DNA of 64,000 nucleotides. It comes from Pseudovibrio japonicus. GTDB lineage: Bacteria > Pseudomonadota > Alphaproteobacteria > Rhizobiales > Stappiaceae. Both the position numbers and the translations under genes were made by a program. The stretch is taken from NCBI RefSeq assembly GCF_014651595.1, contig NZ_BMXE01000004.1, positions 496,001 through 560,000 of the forward strand, in the 5' to 3' direction. How positions within the stretch are numbered: the stretch's first letter is position 1; each line of letters opens with the position of its first letter. Positions 27,054-35,985 of the stretch are shown in pieces. The notes under the pieces were generated by a model. It did not search any database, had not been told where the DNA came from, and saw nothing but the letters and a program-made list of their open reading frames with translations.

Positions 27054-28271
27054 TCAAACTTTAACTTCCCGTTTCTCAGTAAACATCAGTGAGACAACGA
27101 GAATTAGACATAACACAACAAATGGGAACACCATTAGGTTGACTGTTTGCCACCCAAACACGTTTAACAATTTCCCTGAGGAAAACGAGGCCGTTGCCAC
27201 TAAACCAAAGACGAAGAAGTCATTTATGGACTGGACTCTGTTCTGTTCTTCTGGTCGGTAAGTTTGCGTAAGCAGAGCGGACGCGCCGACGAAAGACAGG
27301 TTCCATGCAAGCCCAAGAAAAATCAGGGAACTCCAGAAAATCCAACGCTCTAGCCCGGTCAAAGCGATCAGCGCGCAAACGGCGTAAAGCAAAAATCCTG
27401 TTCCGATAACGGCATCATGACCGAATCGGCTGATCAAACTGCCCGTAATAAAGCTCGGTGCGAACATGGCAATCACGTGCCACTGGATGCCAAGGGCCGC
27501 ATCAGAGTTGGTCAACCCGCACCCGACCATGGCAAGCGGTGCAGATGTCATGATCAAATTCATGATCGCGTAACTGATCATTCCACAAGAAACCGCCACA
27601 AAGAACTTTTGTTGCTTCAGAATCTCAGAGAGCGGACGCCCACGCTGGTGTTTTTCCATCTTCGGCGGCAAAGGTATTTCCAAAAACGCCACAAAAAACA
27701 GTCCGATAAGCATCAGGACCGCTTGCGCAAGGTAGGTGCCTACAAAAAGAAAGGGCTCAAACATGCCCTGTGTCAGGATGACGGTCTGCGGGCCAACCAC
27801 CCCGGCAAGAATCCCGCCGGTCAGAACCCAGGAAATCGCTTTGGGTTTGAACGCAGCACTGGCCGTATCCGCCGCTGCAAAACGTGCTTGTTGGGTAAAG
27901 GCCATGACAAAGCCATTACCAAGCGTGGAAACGCACAACAGCACAAAGCTGCCAATGTAAGCAGCATACGAGGCCAGCAAGGCGCAAAGCACCCCAAACA
28001 ACAACGCGCCCGCAAGCCCGGCACGGCGCCCAAAACTGCGCATGATCATACCAGCGGGCAGCGTCGCGATAGCCGTGCCCAGCACAAAAGCAGTCACAGG
28101 CAAGGTCGCTAGGGATTTATCTTCAACCAAAAGAACGGAGGCAAGAATGGATGTAGTTGCAAAAATAATCGGAGGCACACCGCCAGCAAACGCCTGCGCA
28201 AGCGCCAAAAGCAGCGCATTGCGCTTTGCCAATCCGTCATCAATCAACGGAGCCGCCAGAGTATTTGCCAT
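27054..28271 (-). CDS. MFS transporter of unknown substrate
   Basis: A 405-residue protein with about 12 membrane helices and a central cytoplasmic loop (LEIPLPPKMEKHQRGRPLSEILKQ region, near 200-225). The loop between helices 2 and 3 has MRSFGRRAGLAG, the major-facilitator G-x3-[DR]-x-x-G-R-[RK] type signal. Its substrate cannot be inferred. It stands alone between hppA and a divergent Rieske oxygenase gene 379 bases away. Confidence 0.85.
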   Translation of the reverse strand: MANTLAAPLIDDGLAKRNALLLALAQAFAGGVPPIIFATTSILASVLLVEDKSLATLPVTAFVLGTAIATLPAGMIMRSFGRRAGLAGALLFGVLCALLASYAAYIGSFVLLCVSTLGNGFVMAFTQQARFAAADTASAAFKPKAISWVLTGGILAGVVGPQTVILTQGMFEPFLFVGTYLAQAVLMLIGLFFVAFLEIPLPPKMEKHQRGRPLSEILKQQKFFVAVSCGMISYAIMNLIMTSAPLAMVGCGLTNSDAALGIQWHVIAMFAPSFITGSLISRFGHDAVIGTGFLLYAVCALIALTGLERWIFWSSLIFLGLAWNLSFVGASALLTQTYRPEEQNRVQSINDFFVFGLVATASFSSGKLLNVFGWQTVNLMVFPFVVLCLILVVSLMFTEKREVKV

Positions 28272-28650
28272 AATTTAGATCTTTCAAAGAATGCAGGAAG
28301 GAACCACCAACCTAATCAATTCTACGCAATGAGCAACTCAATAGCTCACCAGAACACCAGCAACTTCGGGAGATAACGACATAACAAGATGAAAATAGGT
28401 CAAGCTTCATCGATAGTCTCGATGATGCAAGGCCTCAAAGAAAGCGTCCTTTTCTGGAACCGAATTTTAATCATACCAACGGGAACTTCCCTCAACTCGC
28501 AACCACAAGGCCCCAGTTTTGGCATAGGAAGATATTATACTTCACCAAGCAGCACCGGACCGAGAACCTAATTCAGAATCGTCTGATGAAACAACCAGTT
28601 GCTTACCAAGTATCGCTGATCTTAGTGATGGGTAGGGTTAGGAGGGACCT
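28272..28650. other. Divergent intergenic region between MFS and Rieske oxygenase genes
   Basis: About 380 bases without a credible gene. A small hairpin CATCGA-TAGTC-TCGATG lies at 28408-28424. A 60-codon frame at 28389-28571 has no ribosome site. The right end carries the AGGAGG site of the oxygenase gene. Confidence 0.5.
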
Positions 28651-29829
28651 ATGACGAGAGATGAGGAATACGCACTCATTGAAGAAATACTGGAACTAGA
28701 CTCCCAAAAATCGGCATTTCTGGACGAAGCAATCGCTCACTCACCTACCAGCAGGTACGCTTCTGCGGACCGGTTCCTTCAAGAGCGAGACCATATCTTC
28801 ACCAAGCAGCCCACCATAATCGCCCACGCCAGCGAACTGCCCGAAGAAAACAGCTTTCTTACGCGCGATTATCTCAATTTGCCCGTTCTGCTGACTCGTG
28901 ACGAGGATGGTAAAGTTCACGCGTATCTGAATGTATGCCGCCACCGTGGGGCTACGCTCGAACGAGGGGAGAAGGGATGCAAGCGCCTCTTTTCTTGTCC
29001 TTATCATGCATGGACATGGTCCAACAAAGGGGACTTGGTTCGGGTGCCCCACGAGAAACAAGGTTTTCCTGACCTAGATATGAAAACTCACAGTCTGAGA
29101 AAGTTACCCGTAGAGGAGCGCTTTGGTTTCATCTGGGTCCTAGCTGATAGCAAGACCTCCGAAGCACAAGACATTGATGCTCATTTAGCGCCCCTTACTT
29201 CAGACTTTACTGGGTTAGACCTTAGCAACCATCACATTGTTGAGGACACCTCGCTTGATTTACCGTGTAACTGGAAAATGTTGATAGAAGGGAGCATTGA
29301 AGCCTACCATTTTCGCGTTGCACATAAAGATACAATCGGCCCGTACTTTCCCGACAATCTATCTACTTATCAGATGCTTGGAGCCCACATACGTTCCGTT
29401 CTCCCCCGCAATACTTTTGGCGAGCTTCGAGACCTGCCCCGCAAGCAGTGGGTCATCAGAAGATATGCAAACATTGTTTACACGGTGTTCCCAACAAGCC
29501 TGCTTCTAGCGCAGCAAGATCACTGTGTATGGATTCAATTGCAACCTCTATCCGAAAGTATGACGCGAACCCGGCTGGCAACGCTGGCGCCAAACGAATT
29601 ATCAAACGCGGAAGACATGACCCATCATTGGAAGAAAAACCATTCCATTACAGTGAACACACTTCTGGAAGACTTCCAACTTGGTGAGGAAATCCAGAAA
29701 AACCTCGCCTGCAATGCTAACACTGTGCTCACATTTGGCCGGTTCGAAGGTGCTTTAGAGGCATTCAACCGAATGGTCGAACTAAACATGAAACAGAACA
29801 CCTCAATCAGGGAGCCCGCACTCCGTTGA
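28651..29829 (+). CDS. Aromatic ring-hydroxylating dioxygenase, alpha subunit (Rieske non-heme iron oxygenase)
   Basis: A 392-residue protein with a Rieske [2Fe-2S] domain (CRHRGA near residue 97 and CPYHAW near 116) and a C-terminal catalytic domain. The mononuclear iron site is in EGSIEAYHFRVAHKDT (two His, near 216-230). It would use O2 to hydroxylate or demethylate a small organic substrate. No ferredoxin or reductase gene is adjacent, so electron donors must be shared. A strong AGGAGG precedes the ATG. It lies at the left edge of a variable region. Specific substrate unknown. Confidence 0.88.
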   Translation: MTRDEEYALIEEILELDSQKSAFLDEAIAHSPTSRYASADRFLQERDHIFTKQPTIIAHASELPEENSFLTRDYLNLPVLLTRDEDGKVHAYLNVCRHRGATLERGEKGCKRLFSCPYHAWTWSNKGDLVRVPHEKQGFPDLDMKTHSLRKLPVEERFGFIWVLADSKTSEAQDIDAHLAPLTSDFTGLDLSNHHIVEDTSLDLPCNWKMLIEGSIEAYHFRVAHKDTIGPYFPDNLSTYQMLGAHIRSVLPRNTFGELRDLPRKQWVIRRYANIVYTVFPTSLLLAQQDHCVWIQLQPLSESMTRTRLATLAPNELSNAEDMTHHWKKNHSITVNTLLEDFQLGEEIQKNLACNANTVLTFGRFEGALEAFNRMVELNMKQNTSIREPALR

Positions 29830-29889
29830 TCTGCTTTCGAAATCTAGGAATATTATCTTCTGATCCTGATAATCCAATATCTCTATTTC

Positions 29890-30030
29890 CTAGGCATCAC
29901 CGTTCAGCTCGGATACCGCCCTCTCCCAGAAGTTTAGGGCAGCCACATTGGCTGGAAGTACTCGAGCCTGCCACTGGCCCTTGTGCGCATGTAGGCTGAG
30001 GACGAGACCGGCAGGGTGTACGTTGCCGAG
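29890..30030 (-). pseudogene. Decayed GNAT acetyltransferase fragment
   Basis: On the minus strand one frame reads LSLHAHKGQWQARVLP, then NVAALNFWERAVSEL, ending at a stop at 29890. This is plainly related to the C-terminal acetyl-CoA region of the intact gene at 33356-33844 (LCLKAHTGRWQVRVLP, then NVAAQKFWKRTVSEL). Upstream the frame degenerates (VHPAGLVL where GVGRAAFDL is expected) and soon meets a stop. The 106-codon open frame that crosses this spot in another phase is not the ancestral frame. It looks like the remnant of a second copy. Confidence 0.65.
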
Positions 30031-30417
30031 GTAGGTAACAAGAGGCTTCAGATCCTTGCCCCGAAACCACCTCGGCTGGTGTACAATCCCATATAAGCGT
30101 AACGACCATCACCGTTTTTCTGCTTGCAACACAACTAGGATTATCTAAGCACCATTGGACGTCCTGTTCTTCAATTTCCAATAGTAGCGCACGGACCAAA
30201 TAGTCACCTCGCTTCACTGTTCACTCTCTTTTGGGACGATCGTAATTCACCATGCTTCGATCAATGACTGAGGCAATGTGAGGTTTCCATCACGCTTTCA
30301 CATAAACATAGCCGTGCTTTGCGCCCAAAAATAATCATACTAACGACCTACGTAAAACAAGGTGTCTGTGGCTTTATTCGCCGCGCCCGATAACCAAAAT
30401 CTATATAGGGGAATACC
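30031..30417. other. Gene-free stretch upstream of the GYD gene
   Basis: Nearly 390 bases with fragments of open frame on the minus strand (for example NGDGRYAYMGLYTSRGG) broken by stops. These may be older gene debris. No RNA gene or promoter is recognised; AGGGG lies 6 bases before the GYD start codon. Confidence 0.4.
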
Positions 30418-30720
30418 ATGCGGATCGCTTTCCTAAACTGCTACTCACCTTCCACATTCAAAGCCATTATCGACGGTGATGACCGAGAAAAGATGGTTGC
30501 GCAGGTATTTGAAAGCGTTGGAGGCAAGCTTGAAAGCATGATGCTCACTCAGGGGGCATTTGATGCCTTGGTTATTGGTTCTGTTCCAAATCACAATGCT
30601 GCGGCAGGGCTTGCTATGGCGATGAAGTCAACTGGGATGTGCAGTGAGTCTCTGCTTCTTGAGGAACTCAACCTTGAAGATATCCTGGTTCCGGCGCGAA
30701 AAGTGCTAGAAGCCAAATAG
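30418..30720 (+). CDS. GYD domain-containing protein
   Basis: A 100-residue alpha/beta protein matching the GYD family size and pattern: a first strand, GDDREKMVAQVFESVGGKLESMMLTQGAFDALVIGSVPNHNAAAGLAMA-like central region, and a final helix. GYD proteins are small ferredoxin-like-fold proteins of unknown function, often near redox genes. AGGGGAATACC precedes the ATG. A CGAAC-GA-GTTCG palindrome lies just past the stop. Confidence 0.75.
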   Translation: MRIAFLNCYSPSTFKAIIDGDDREKMVAQVFESVGGKLESMMLTQGAFDALVIGSVPNHNAAAGLAMAMKSTGMCSESLLLEELNLEDILVPARKVLEAK

Positions 30721-31135
30721 CATTCGAACGAGTTCGTCGGCTCTCCTTGATTTAGGAATACCGTCCCGTCATCAAAGCATGTCTACCAACTAGCTCCCAT
30801 CGTTGCCTTCAGAGAGATATCGGCTCTATGAGCGCAAACGTTGCCCCGGATGCAATACTGGTGAACTTCCCGATAACCTTTGGATTTTTCACTTCTACTT
30901 TCGATATTGGCTGCCATACGGTTCTAGCTTGCTATTCGGTCGCGGAGTAATAATTCACTTAAATCCAATGCCTGTCACCGACACTCTGCTCACCAGAGAA
31001 CTGACAATTCGCAGCCCTTGGGATCATCCCATTGACAGGCGAATAATAGGCTCAATCATAGTTTGAAACCGACCCTCAACTGAGGTAAACAAAACCCCCT
31101 GCTGCCTGAAACAAGAAAAAGGAAAAGAGGTCGCG
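30721..31135. other. Long gap before the AGCS symporter
   Basis: About 415 bases. An 87-codon frame at 30803-31066 and a 39-codon frame from 30828 have no ribosome site or recognised motif. The last 20 bases hold AAGGA and GAGG, the probable ribosome site of the symporter gene. Nothing else is supported. Confidence 0.45.
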
Positions 31136-32587
31136 ATCGAGACTATTGTAGATTTTATTAATACAATTTTCTATGACTACGTTCTGCTTGTAGGATTACT
31201 TGGTGTAGGTCTTCTAATTACACTTAGACTTAAGTTCATACAGTTTCTTCACTTTAGTCACTTCTTTCACGTTCTTCTCAAATCCGGCTCATCAGATCGA
31301 AATGGTATTTCTCCGGTGCAATCGCTGTGCACCAGTTTGGCATCTCGCGTGGGCACAGGAAATCTGGCCGGAGTAGCCGTTGCGCTCACCCTGGGAGGAC
31401 CAGGTGCTATTTTCTGGATGTGGATGGTTGCCATACTAGGAATGGCGACCGCCTACGCCGAGAGCACGTTGGCGCAGCTTTACAAAGTACAAGATAAAGA
31501 AGGGCAGTTCCGCGGAGGACCAGCCCAATACATTATAGCTGGGCTCAAAATGCCTGTATTAGCCCATGCCTTTGCAATTGCTCTTATATTTTGTTCAGGG
31601 CTCGTTTTCTCTGCTGTGCAATCCAACTCTATTGCATCCGCAATGGAGGACGCCTTCGCAATCCCCGAGCTAGTAACGGGCATTGCCGTAACCGTCTTCG
31701 CTGGCTTCATAATTTTTGGAGGTATCCGCAAGATAGCTCAGTTTGCAGTGATTGTTGTACCATTCATGGCTGCTGCATACGTGATTGTCACATTTGGTGT
31801 GGTCCTTCTCTATATCGAAGAGGTTCCATCGCTCTTACTGAGAATTATCAGCTCCGCCTTCGGGCTCGATCAGGCCGCTGGAGGGGTCACAGGTGGAATG
31901 CTGGCAGCAATGTCGAATGGAATTCGTCGCGGATTATATTCCAACGAAGCAGGCATGGGGACGGTACCAAACATCGCTGCATCCACCTCTCCGAGCCCAC
32001 ATCACCCCGCTACTCAAGGCTTTACACAAGCAATCGGGGTATTCATCGATACAATCGTTATCTGCACAGCCACGGCTTTGCTCATTCTGCTTTCTGGTGC
32101 GTATGAACCGGGCGGTGCCTTAACTGGCATAGCTTTAACACAAGCCGCTGCCAGCGAACATCTTGGCTCCGCTGGCTCCTATTTCATTGCCATAGCTATT
32201 TTGTTTTTTGCGTTCACGACGATCGTTGCAAACTTTTCTTATGCAGAAAATGTCGTCTTTTTTCTAAGCCATGGCCGAAGTTGGGCGTTACCCCTGCTTC
32301 GCATTGGAGCGCTCAGCATGGTCCTTTGGGGATCCTTACAATCCGTCACGACAGTCTTTAACAGCGCAGATGCTGCCATGGGTTTCATGGCAACAATCAA
32401 TCTCTTTGCACTGACACTGCTTTTGCCAAAAGTGGTGGCCCTCACCAAAGACTATTTCAAATATATAAAGGCAGGACAGGAGCCCAAATTCGACATTTCG
32501 GAACATCCTGACTTGGCCGAAGGGGTCAACAGTTTAATCTGGACTGAGAAACACGATGCGCCGGACACCACCAATAAGAACGAATGA
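31136..32587 (+). CDS. Alanine/glycine:cation symporter (AGCS family), apparent AUC start
   Basis: The frame is open from about 31067 to 32587. From the ATC at 31136 it gives 483 residues, the usual AGCS length. The first part is ETIVDFINTIFYDYVLL and a first helix, then RLKFIQF and SLASRVGTGNLAG (a family hallmark); MSNGIRRGLYSNEAGMG follows near residue 265. No ATG, GTG or TTG lies in frame before 31316, where a GTG would remove the first helix and the conserved N-terminus. GAGG at 31127-31130 is 5 bases before the ATC. It imports alanine or glycine with Na+ or H+. Either an AUC start, a mutated ATG or a sequencing error is possible. Confidence 0.8.
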   Translation: METIVDFINTIFYDYVLLVGLLGVGLLITLRLKFIQFLHFSHFFHVLLKSGSSDRNGISPVQSLCTSLASRVGTGNLAGVAVALTLGGPGAIFWMWMVAILGMATAYAESTLAQLYKVQDKEGQFRGGPAQYIIAGLKMPVLAHAFAIALIFCSGLVFSAVQSNSIASAMEDAFAIPELVTGIAVTVFAGFIIFGGIRKIAQFAVIVVPFMAAAYVIVTFGVVLLYIEEVPSLLLRIISSAFGLDQAAGGVTGGMLAAMSNGIRRGLYSNEAGMGTVPNIAASTSPSPHHPATQGFTQAIGVFIDTIVICTATALLILLSGAYEPGGALTGIALTQAAASEHLGSAGSYFIAIAILFFAFTTIVANFSYAENVVFFLSHGRSWALPLLRIGALSMVLWGSLQSVTTVFNSADAAMGFMATINLFALTLLLPKVVALTKDYFKYIKAGQEPKFDISEHPDLAEGVNSLIWTEKHDAPDTTNKNE

Positions 32588-32646
32588 GGTCCATTTGCCT
32601 CCTCCGCAACAACCTCACTGAAAGCGAAGAACTCAGAACAGAACCT

Positions 32647-32847
32647 TCACTTGGTAGCATCGTAGATAAAGATATCCTCGATCTTCAAATCAAAGACGTG
32701 GGCGATCTTGAATGCCAGGGGTAGGCTCGGATCATAGCGTCCGCGCTCAAGTGCAATAACGGTTTGACGGGAGACATCAAGCTTCTGCGCAAACTGCTCC
32801 TGCGTCCACTTCTTCTCACCTCGCAAGGTCTTTATGTGGTTTTCCAT
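32647..32847 (-). CDS. XRE-family helix-turn-helix transcriptional regulator (small)
   Basis: A 66-residue protein that is almost entirely a Cro/C1-type DNA-binding domain: WTQEQFAQKLDVSRQTVIALERGRYDPSLPLAFKIAHVF, ending DLKIEDIF. Similar small regulators are paired with membrane proteins in many bacteria. Its ATG at 32847 shares one base with the stop codon of the upstream membrane gene, so the two are translationally coupled. The frame is open further upstream, but this start matches the family. Confidence 0.88.
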   Translation of the reverse strand: MENHIKTLRGEKKWTQEQFAQKLDVSRQTVIALERGRYDPSLPLAFKIAHVFDLKIEDIFIYDATK

Positions 32848-33230
32848 CACACGCGCTTCCGGAAAATTGTAACAAGCACTGACCACCGAACCAGAAGAAA
32901 CGCAGCAAATAGACTGTAATTGATCGGCCAGACCTGAGGCCAGTTAACCAGGATCATTAAACTCACGATGGCAACAAAGAGTGTCCAGGTACTGCCGAGC
33001 ATCATCGCTTGGCGGTCTCGCTCATCCGATCGCCGGAAGAAACGAATGAACACCCAGCCAATCAGCAGCGCGGCAATTGATGGAAGAAGCGAAGCTCCCA
33101 CCTGAAGAAATTGCGCTCCCAATGAATCAGCATAGACCGCCCGTAACGCACAGGCGGCAACGTAAAAGGCCGTCGCAAAAAATGTCTCAATCGTGAAACC
33201 AACTTCCTGTTTGATAAATCGATCAGACAT
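32847..33230 (-). CDS. Small polytopic membrane protein paired with XRE regulator
   Basis: A 127-residue protein with four predicted helices (about 14-34, 43-62, 76-93, 98-117). A charged RRSDERDRQAMML loop sits in the middle. The ATG at 33230 has GGAGAG just upstream. It overlaps the XRE gene by one base and forms a two-gene operon. No function is recognised. Such pairs often have the regulator controlling its own operon, which is inference here. Confidence 0.75.
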   Translation of the reverse strand: MSDRFIKQEVGFTIETFFATAFYVAACALRAVYADSLGAQFLQVGASLLPSIAALLIGWVFIRFFRRSDERDRQAMMLGSTWTLFVAIVSLMILVNWPQVWPINYSLFAAFLLVRWSVLVTIFRKRV

Positions 33231-33355
33231 TCTTCTCTCCTGCCCTGAGTGAGCAAACATCAAAATGTAAAGCTTAGCTTACATTCAGAACATATTATGT
33301 CAAGCGTGCTTTACAACTCAACTCAACTCAAAGAGAGCCATAGACCTCATGCCAT

Positions 33356-33844
33356 CTAGCTCGCAAAACTAAGGAAGATCATCTCTTTGCCCTGATAGTC
33401 CAAGCTGTCCATCGTATAGGTATCATCGGTCAGCTCGGATACTGTCCTCTTCCAGAACTTCTGCGCAGCCACGTTGTCCGGGAGTACCCTCACCTGCCAC
33501 CGGCCCGTATGCGCTTTCAGGCAGAGGTCAAAAGCCGCCCGTCCAACTCCCTGACGCATGAAAGATCCCAATACGAAGAACTGCCCCATATCAAGCAAAT
33601 CGGTAGTGTCAGGGTAGTTTCTGACAAGCGCAAACCCAGCCAACTTACCGTTAGATATGATGAAGTACGGGTGGTGCTGAGACTTATTGAAGTAAGCTTC
33701 AACAATATCAGGATCGTAATCGAACGTCCCAGCCTCTGAAATGTCGAACCCTACGCTCTTCGACATTTCATAAAGATATAGCTGGAACAAATTCTCCAAT
33801 ATTGGCTTATCGCCTAATGTTATGCTTTGTAATTTTACAGACAT
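33356..33844 (-). CDS. GNAT family N-acetyltransferase
   Basis: A 162-residue GNAT protein. The acetyl-CoA loop is MRQGVGRAAFD (near residue 95-105, Q-x2-G-x-G/A type), preceded by LLDMGQFFVLGSF, and followed by VRVLPDNVAAQKFWKRTV, the usual N-x-A-x-x-F motif. The substrate is unknown. It stands alone on the minus strand, and a decayed relative of its C-terminal half lies 3.4 kb to the left at 29890-30030. Confidence 0.88.
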   Translation of the reverse strand: MSVKLQSITLGDKPILENLFQLYLYEMSKSVGFDISEAGTFDYDPDIVEAYFNKSQHHPYFIISNGKLAGFALVRNYPDTTDLLDMGQFFVLGSFMRQGVGRAAFDLCLKAHTGRWQVRVLPDNVAAQKFWKRTVSELTDDTYTMDSLDYQGKEMIFLSFAS

Positions 33845-33898
33845 CTGAAATCGACTTTATCAGTTTCAATTGCATCGACAGATAGCAATACCCCTTGG

Positions 33899-34042
33899 CT
33901 ATCTCATAGACCCAAGTCTGCCAAGCAGCCGCGCAACCACATCTGCGAGCTGCTCAGGATAGATAATCTCTTCGCTCCTCTGAAGCTCATCAAAAGACCG
34001 CCAGCGATAACTCTTTTTGATCGTACTGGCTGAATACTCCAT
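33899..34042 (-). pseudogene. C-terminal fragment of a NUDIX hydrolase
   Basis: On the minus strand an ATG at 34042 opens a 47-codon frame containing SYRWRSFDEL, RSEEIIYPEQLADVV and a final helix, which resembles the C-terminal end of NUDIX hydrolases (RWWSLDEL ... YPE.LADLL). The NUDIX box itself is absent, and an in-frame TGA lies two codons upstream of the ATG. No ribosome site is seen. It is most likely a truncated remnant; expression as a short peptide is not supported. Confidence 0.55.
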
Positions 34043-34204
34043 CAGCTCTCAAGGAACCTCAAAACAGGACGACGGCAGGAAGGAACCTAAAGCCCACTCA
34101 ATTCCACCTAATGAGCAATCACAGAGCTACCCTGATCACCTGTAACTGTGAAAGACATACGCACAACTCGATGAGAATACATCATGCAAGGCTGTGATTG
34201 TCGA

Positions 34205-34420
34205 TTATGACGGCAAACCCAACACAATCCGTCTTGCAACTCCAACCACCACCATTAGGCTCCACCACAAAATCAACGACCTTCCTAGGTAATGGGAGAT
34301 CAGACGCCCCCTGGCCCGTCTTTGGCGTTTGAAAGTGGTTGCACGAGGGATCTTCCGCAACTTAGCAACAAAGTAAAATAGTGAAATAGCAAATGTTATT
34401 AAGTAGATAGCCAACACCAT
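34205..34420 (-). CDS. Hypothetical small membrane protein
   Basis: A 71-residue frame with a hydrophobic helix at residues 2-20, a very basic middle (KRQRRARGRLISH), and a second hydrophobic stretch at about 46-67. Weak AGGG lies before the ATG. Not recognised as a family. The composition suits a small inner-membrane protein, but it could be a chance frame. Confidence 0.35.
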   Translation of the reverse strand: MVLAIYLITFAISLFYFVAKLRKIPRATTFKRQRRARGRLISHYLGRSLILWWSLMVVVGVARRIVLGLPS

Positions 34421-34463
34421 CGAGGCACCCTAATCAAAGCAAAGTTTAGCCACACAGCACACT

Positions 34464-35483
34464 TCAAAAATGGGTAAACCCGCCAGCCCCATGAAGCGTG
34501 TAGGCTTCGCCCTTCAAGCTCAGCGCAATCGCAGGCTCTGAGGCTTCCGGCGCAAGCAGCTCGCCGATCCGCGCGCAGGACAGACCGGCTGCCTGAAGTG
34601 CAGCTTCAAAAGCCGCCGTATTCTCCGGCAGCACCGCCGCAAGGATCTCGTAGTCATCCCCGCCCGTAATCGCTGTCTCAAAGAACGCAGTATCCTCAGC
34701 AATCATAGCAGAGGCCGCACCGGAAAACGGCACATCATCCAACTGCACCTGCGCCCGCACCTTGGAGGTGCCGCACATATGCCCCAGATCAGCAATCAAA
34801 CCGTCGGAAATATCCATCGCCGCCACAGCATAATCGCGCAGCGCCTGAGCAGCTGCAACGCGCGGCTCTGGCAATAAATATCGTTTCAGCAGAAAATCAC
34901 GTTCGTCAGCGGAAAGCCCGCACTTGTCAGCAAGCCCCTCATCAAGACGAAGCTTTAGGCCCAACGCCCCGTCGCCGATTGTGCCTGTCACATACAACTG
35001 CGCACCAGCAACAGCTTCATTTCGCCGAACCACCTGCCCTTTTCGCACCTGACCAAAGGCAGTGATGGAAAGCAGCGGTCCATGCGGGCACGAAATCGTA
35101 TCACCGCCAAGAAGATCAATCTGAAACTGGTCCTGAACCAGCTTCAAACCACGACAAAACTCTGCCACCCACTCTTCGCTAATGTCTTTGGAAAGGCCAA
35201 GGCCCAGCAGATACCCCTTGGGTTCCGCGCCTTTTGCCGCCAGATCCGAAAGGTTCATACCCAATGCCTTTTGCGCCACGTCGAAAGGAGGGTCGTTTTC
35301 AAAAAAATGAACCCCTGCCACCAGCATGTCCTTGGTCACAACCAGGTCACATCCAGCGTCAGGGGCAAAAACAGCAGCATCATCTTGCAGATGCACAGCG
35401 CCCGCGTTGGTGGCGAGCGGCGCAAAATAGCGCTCAATAAGCGAGAACTCTCCAGGTCGGGAACTGGTAGGTTTCTCGCCCAT
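34464..35483 (-). CDS. thiL: Thiamine-phosphate kinase
   Basis: A 339-residue protein of the PurM/ThiL fold: LQDDAAVF near residue 32, LVVTKDMLVAGVHF, LGMNLSDLAAKGAEP, LLGGDTISC and AAMDISDGLIADL. It phosphorylates thiamine monophosphate to the diphosphate cofactor. It starts two bases after the nusB stop, in the conserved ribH-nusB-thiL run, and is the last gene of that operon. Confidence 0.94.
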   Translation of the reverse strand: MGEKPTSSRPGEFSLIERYFAPLATNAGAVHLQDDAAVFAPDAGCDLVVTKDMLVAGVHFFENDPPFDVAQKALGMNLSDLAAKGAEPKGYLLGLGLSKDISEEWVAEFCRGLKLVQDQFQIDLLGGDTISCPHGPLLSITAFGQVRKGQVVRRNEAVAGAQLYVTGTIGDGALGLKLRLDEGLADKCGLSADERDFLLKRYLLPEPRVAAAQALRDYAVAAMDISDGLIADLGHMCGTSKVRAQVQLDDVPFSGAASAMIAEDTAFFETAITGGDDYEILAAVLPENTAAFEAALQAAGLSCARIGELLAPEASEPAIALSLKGEAYTLHGAGGFTHF

Positions 35484-35485
35484 GA

Positions 35486-35977
35486 TCAGTCTTCAAATTC
35501 TGACTGACGCAGCTCACGAGCCAGTCGGTTCATGATACCGTTGACCAGACGCGCCTCATCGCCCTCATAGAAGGACTTCGCCACATCAATGTATTCATTA
35601 ATGATCACGCGGGCCGGTACGTCTTTCTTGCGCAAGAATTCTGCGCAGCCAACACGAAGGATTGCCCGCAGTGTAGTGTCAATGCGCTTCAGCGGCCAGT
35701 CTTCAGAAAGCGCGGTATGAATACGCGGATCAATACGCAGCTGATCCTCAAATACTGCCTGAACCAGATCGCGGAACCACGCCGCATCCGCATCACGGTA
35801 CTGCTCACCGTCGACTTCCTGTCCAAGGCGGTAAGCTTCGTATTCATTCAGCACATCATTGAGCCGCGCACCAGTTATTTCCATCTGGTACACGGCCTGA
35901 ACCGCTGCCAATCGAGCAACCCCGCGTTTGTTAGCGGGCCTCATTTCGGCATTCTTCTTGTTATTTTCAGTTGTCAT
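35486..35977 (-). CDS. nusB: Transcription antitermination factor NusB
   Basis: A 163-residue helical protein with the NusB pattern: [16 protein letters not shown] near the start, [35 protein letters not shown], and [33 protein letters not shown] at the end. It binds boxA RNA with S10 (NusE) for rRNA antitermination. It lies 8 bases after the ribH stop. Confidence 0.95.
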   Translation of the reverse strand: MTTENNKKNAEMRPANKRGVARLAAVQAVYQMEITGARLNDVLNEYEAYRLGQEVDGEQYRDADAAWFRDLVQAVFEDQLRIDPRIHTALSEDWPLKRIDTTLRAILRVGCAEFLRKKDVPARVIINEYIDVAKSFYEGDEARLVNGIMNRLARELRQSEFED

Positions 35978-35985
35978 TATAAACC

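Noticed and set aside
29897-30217. 106-codon open frame on the minus strand
   Set aside because: It crosses the GNAT remnant in the wrong phase; the ancestral frame is a different one and is broken.
30803-31066. 87-codon open frame upstream of the AGCS gene
   Set aside because: No ribosome site and no resemblance to a known family; hydrophobic and aromatic composition is irregular.
31316-32587. AGCS gene starting at the GTG at 31316
   Set aside because: This start would remove the first membrane helix and conserved N-terminal residues that are plainly encoded in frame upstream.
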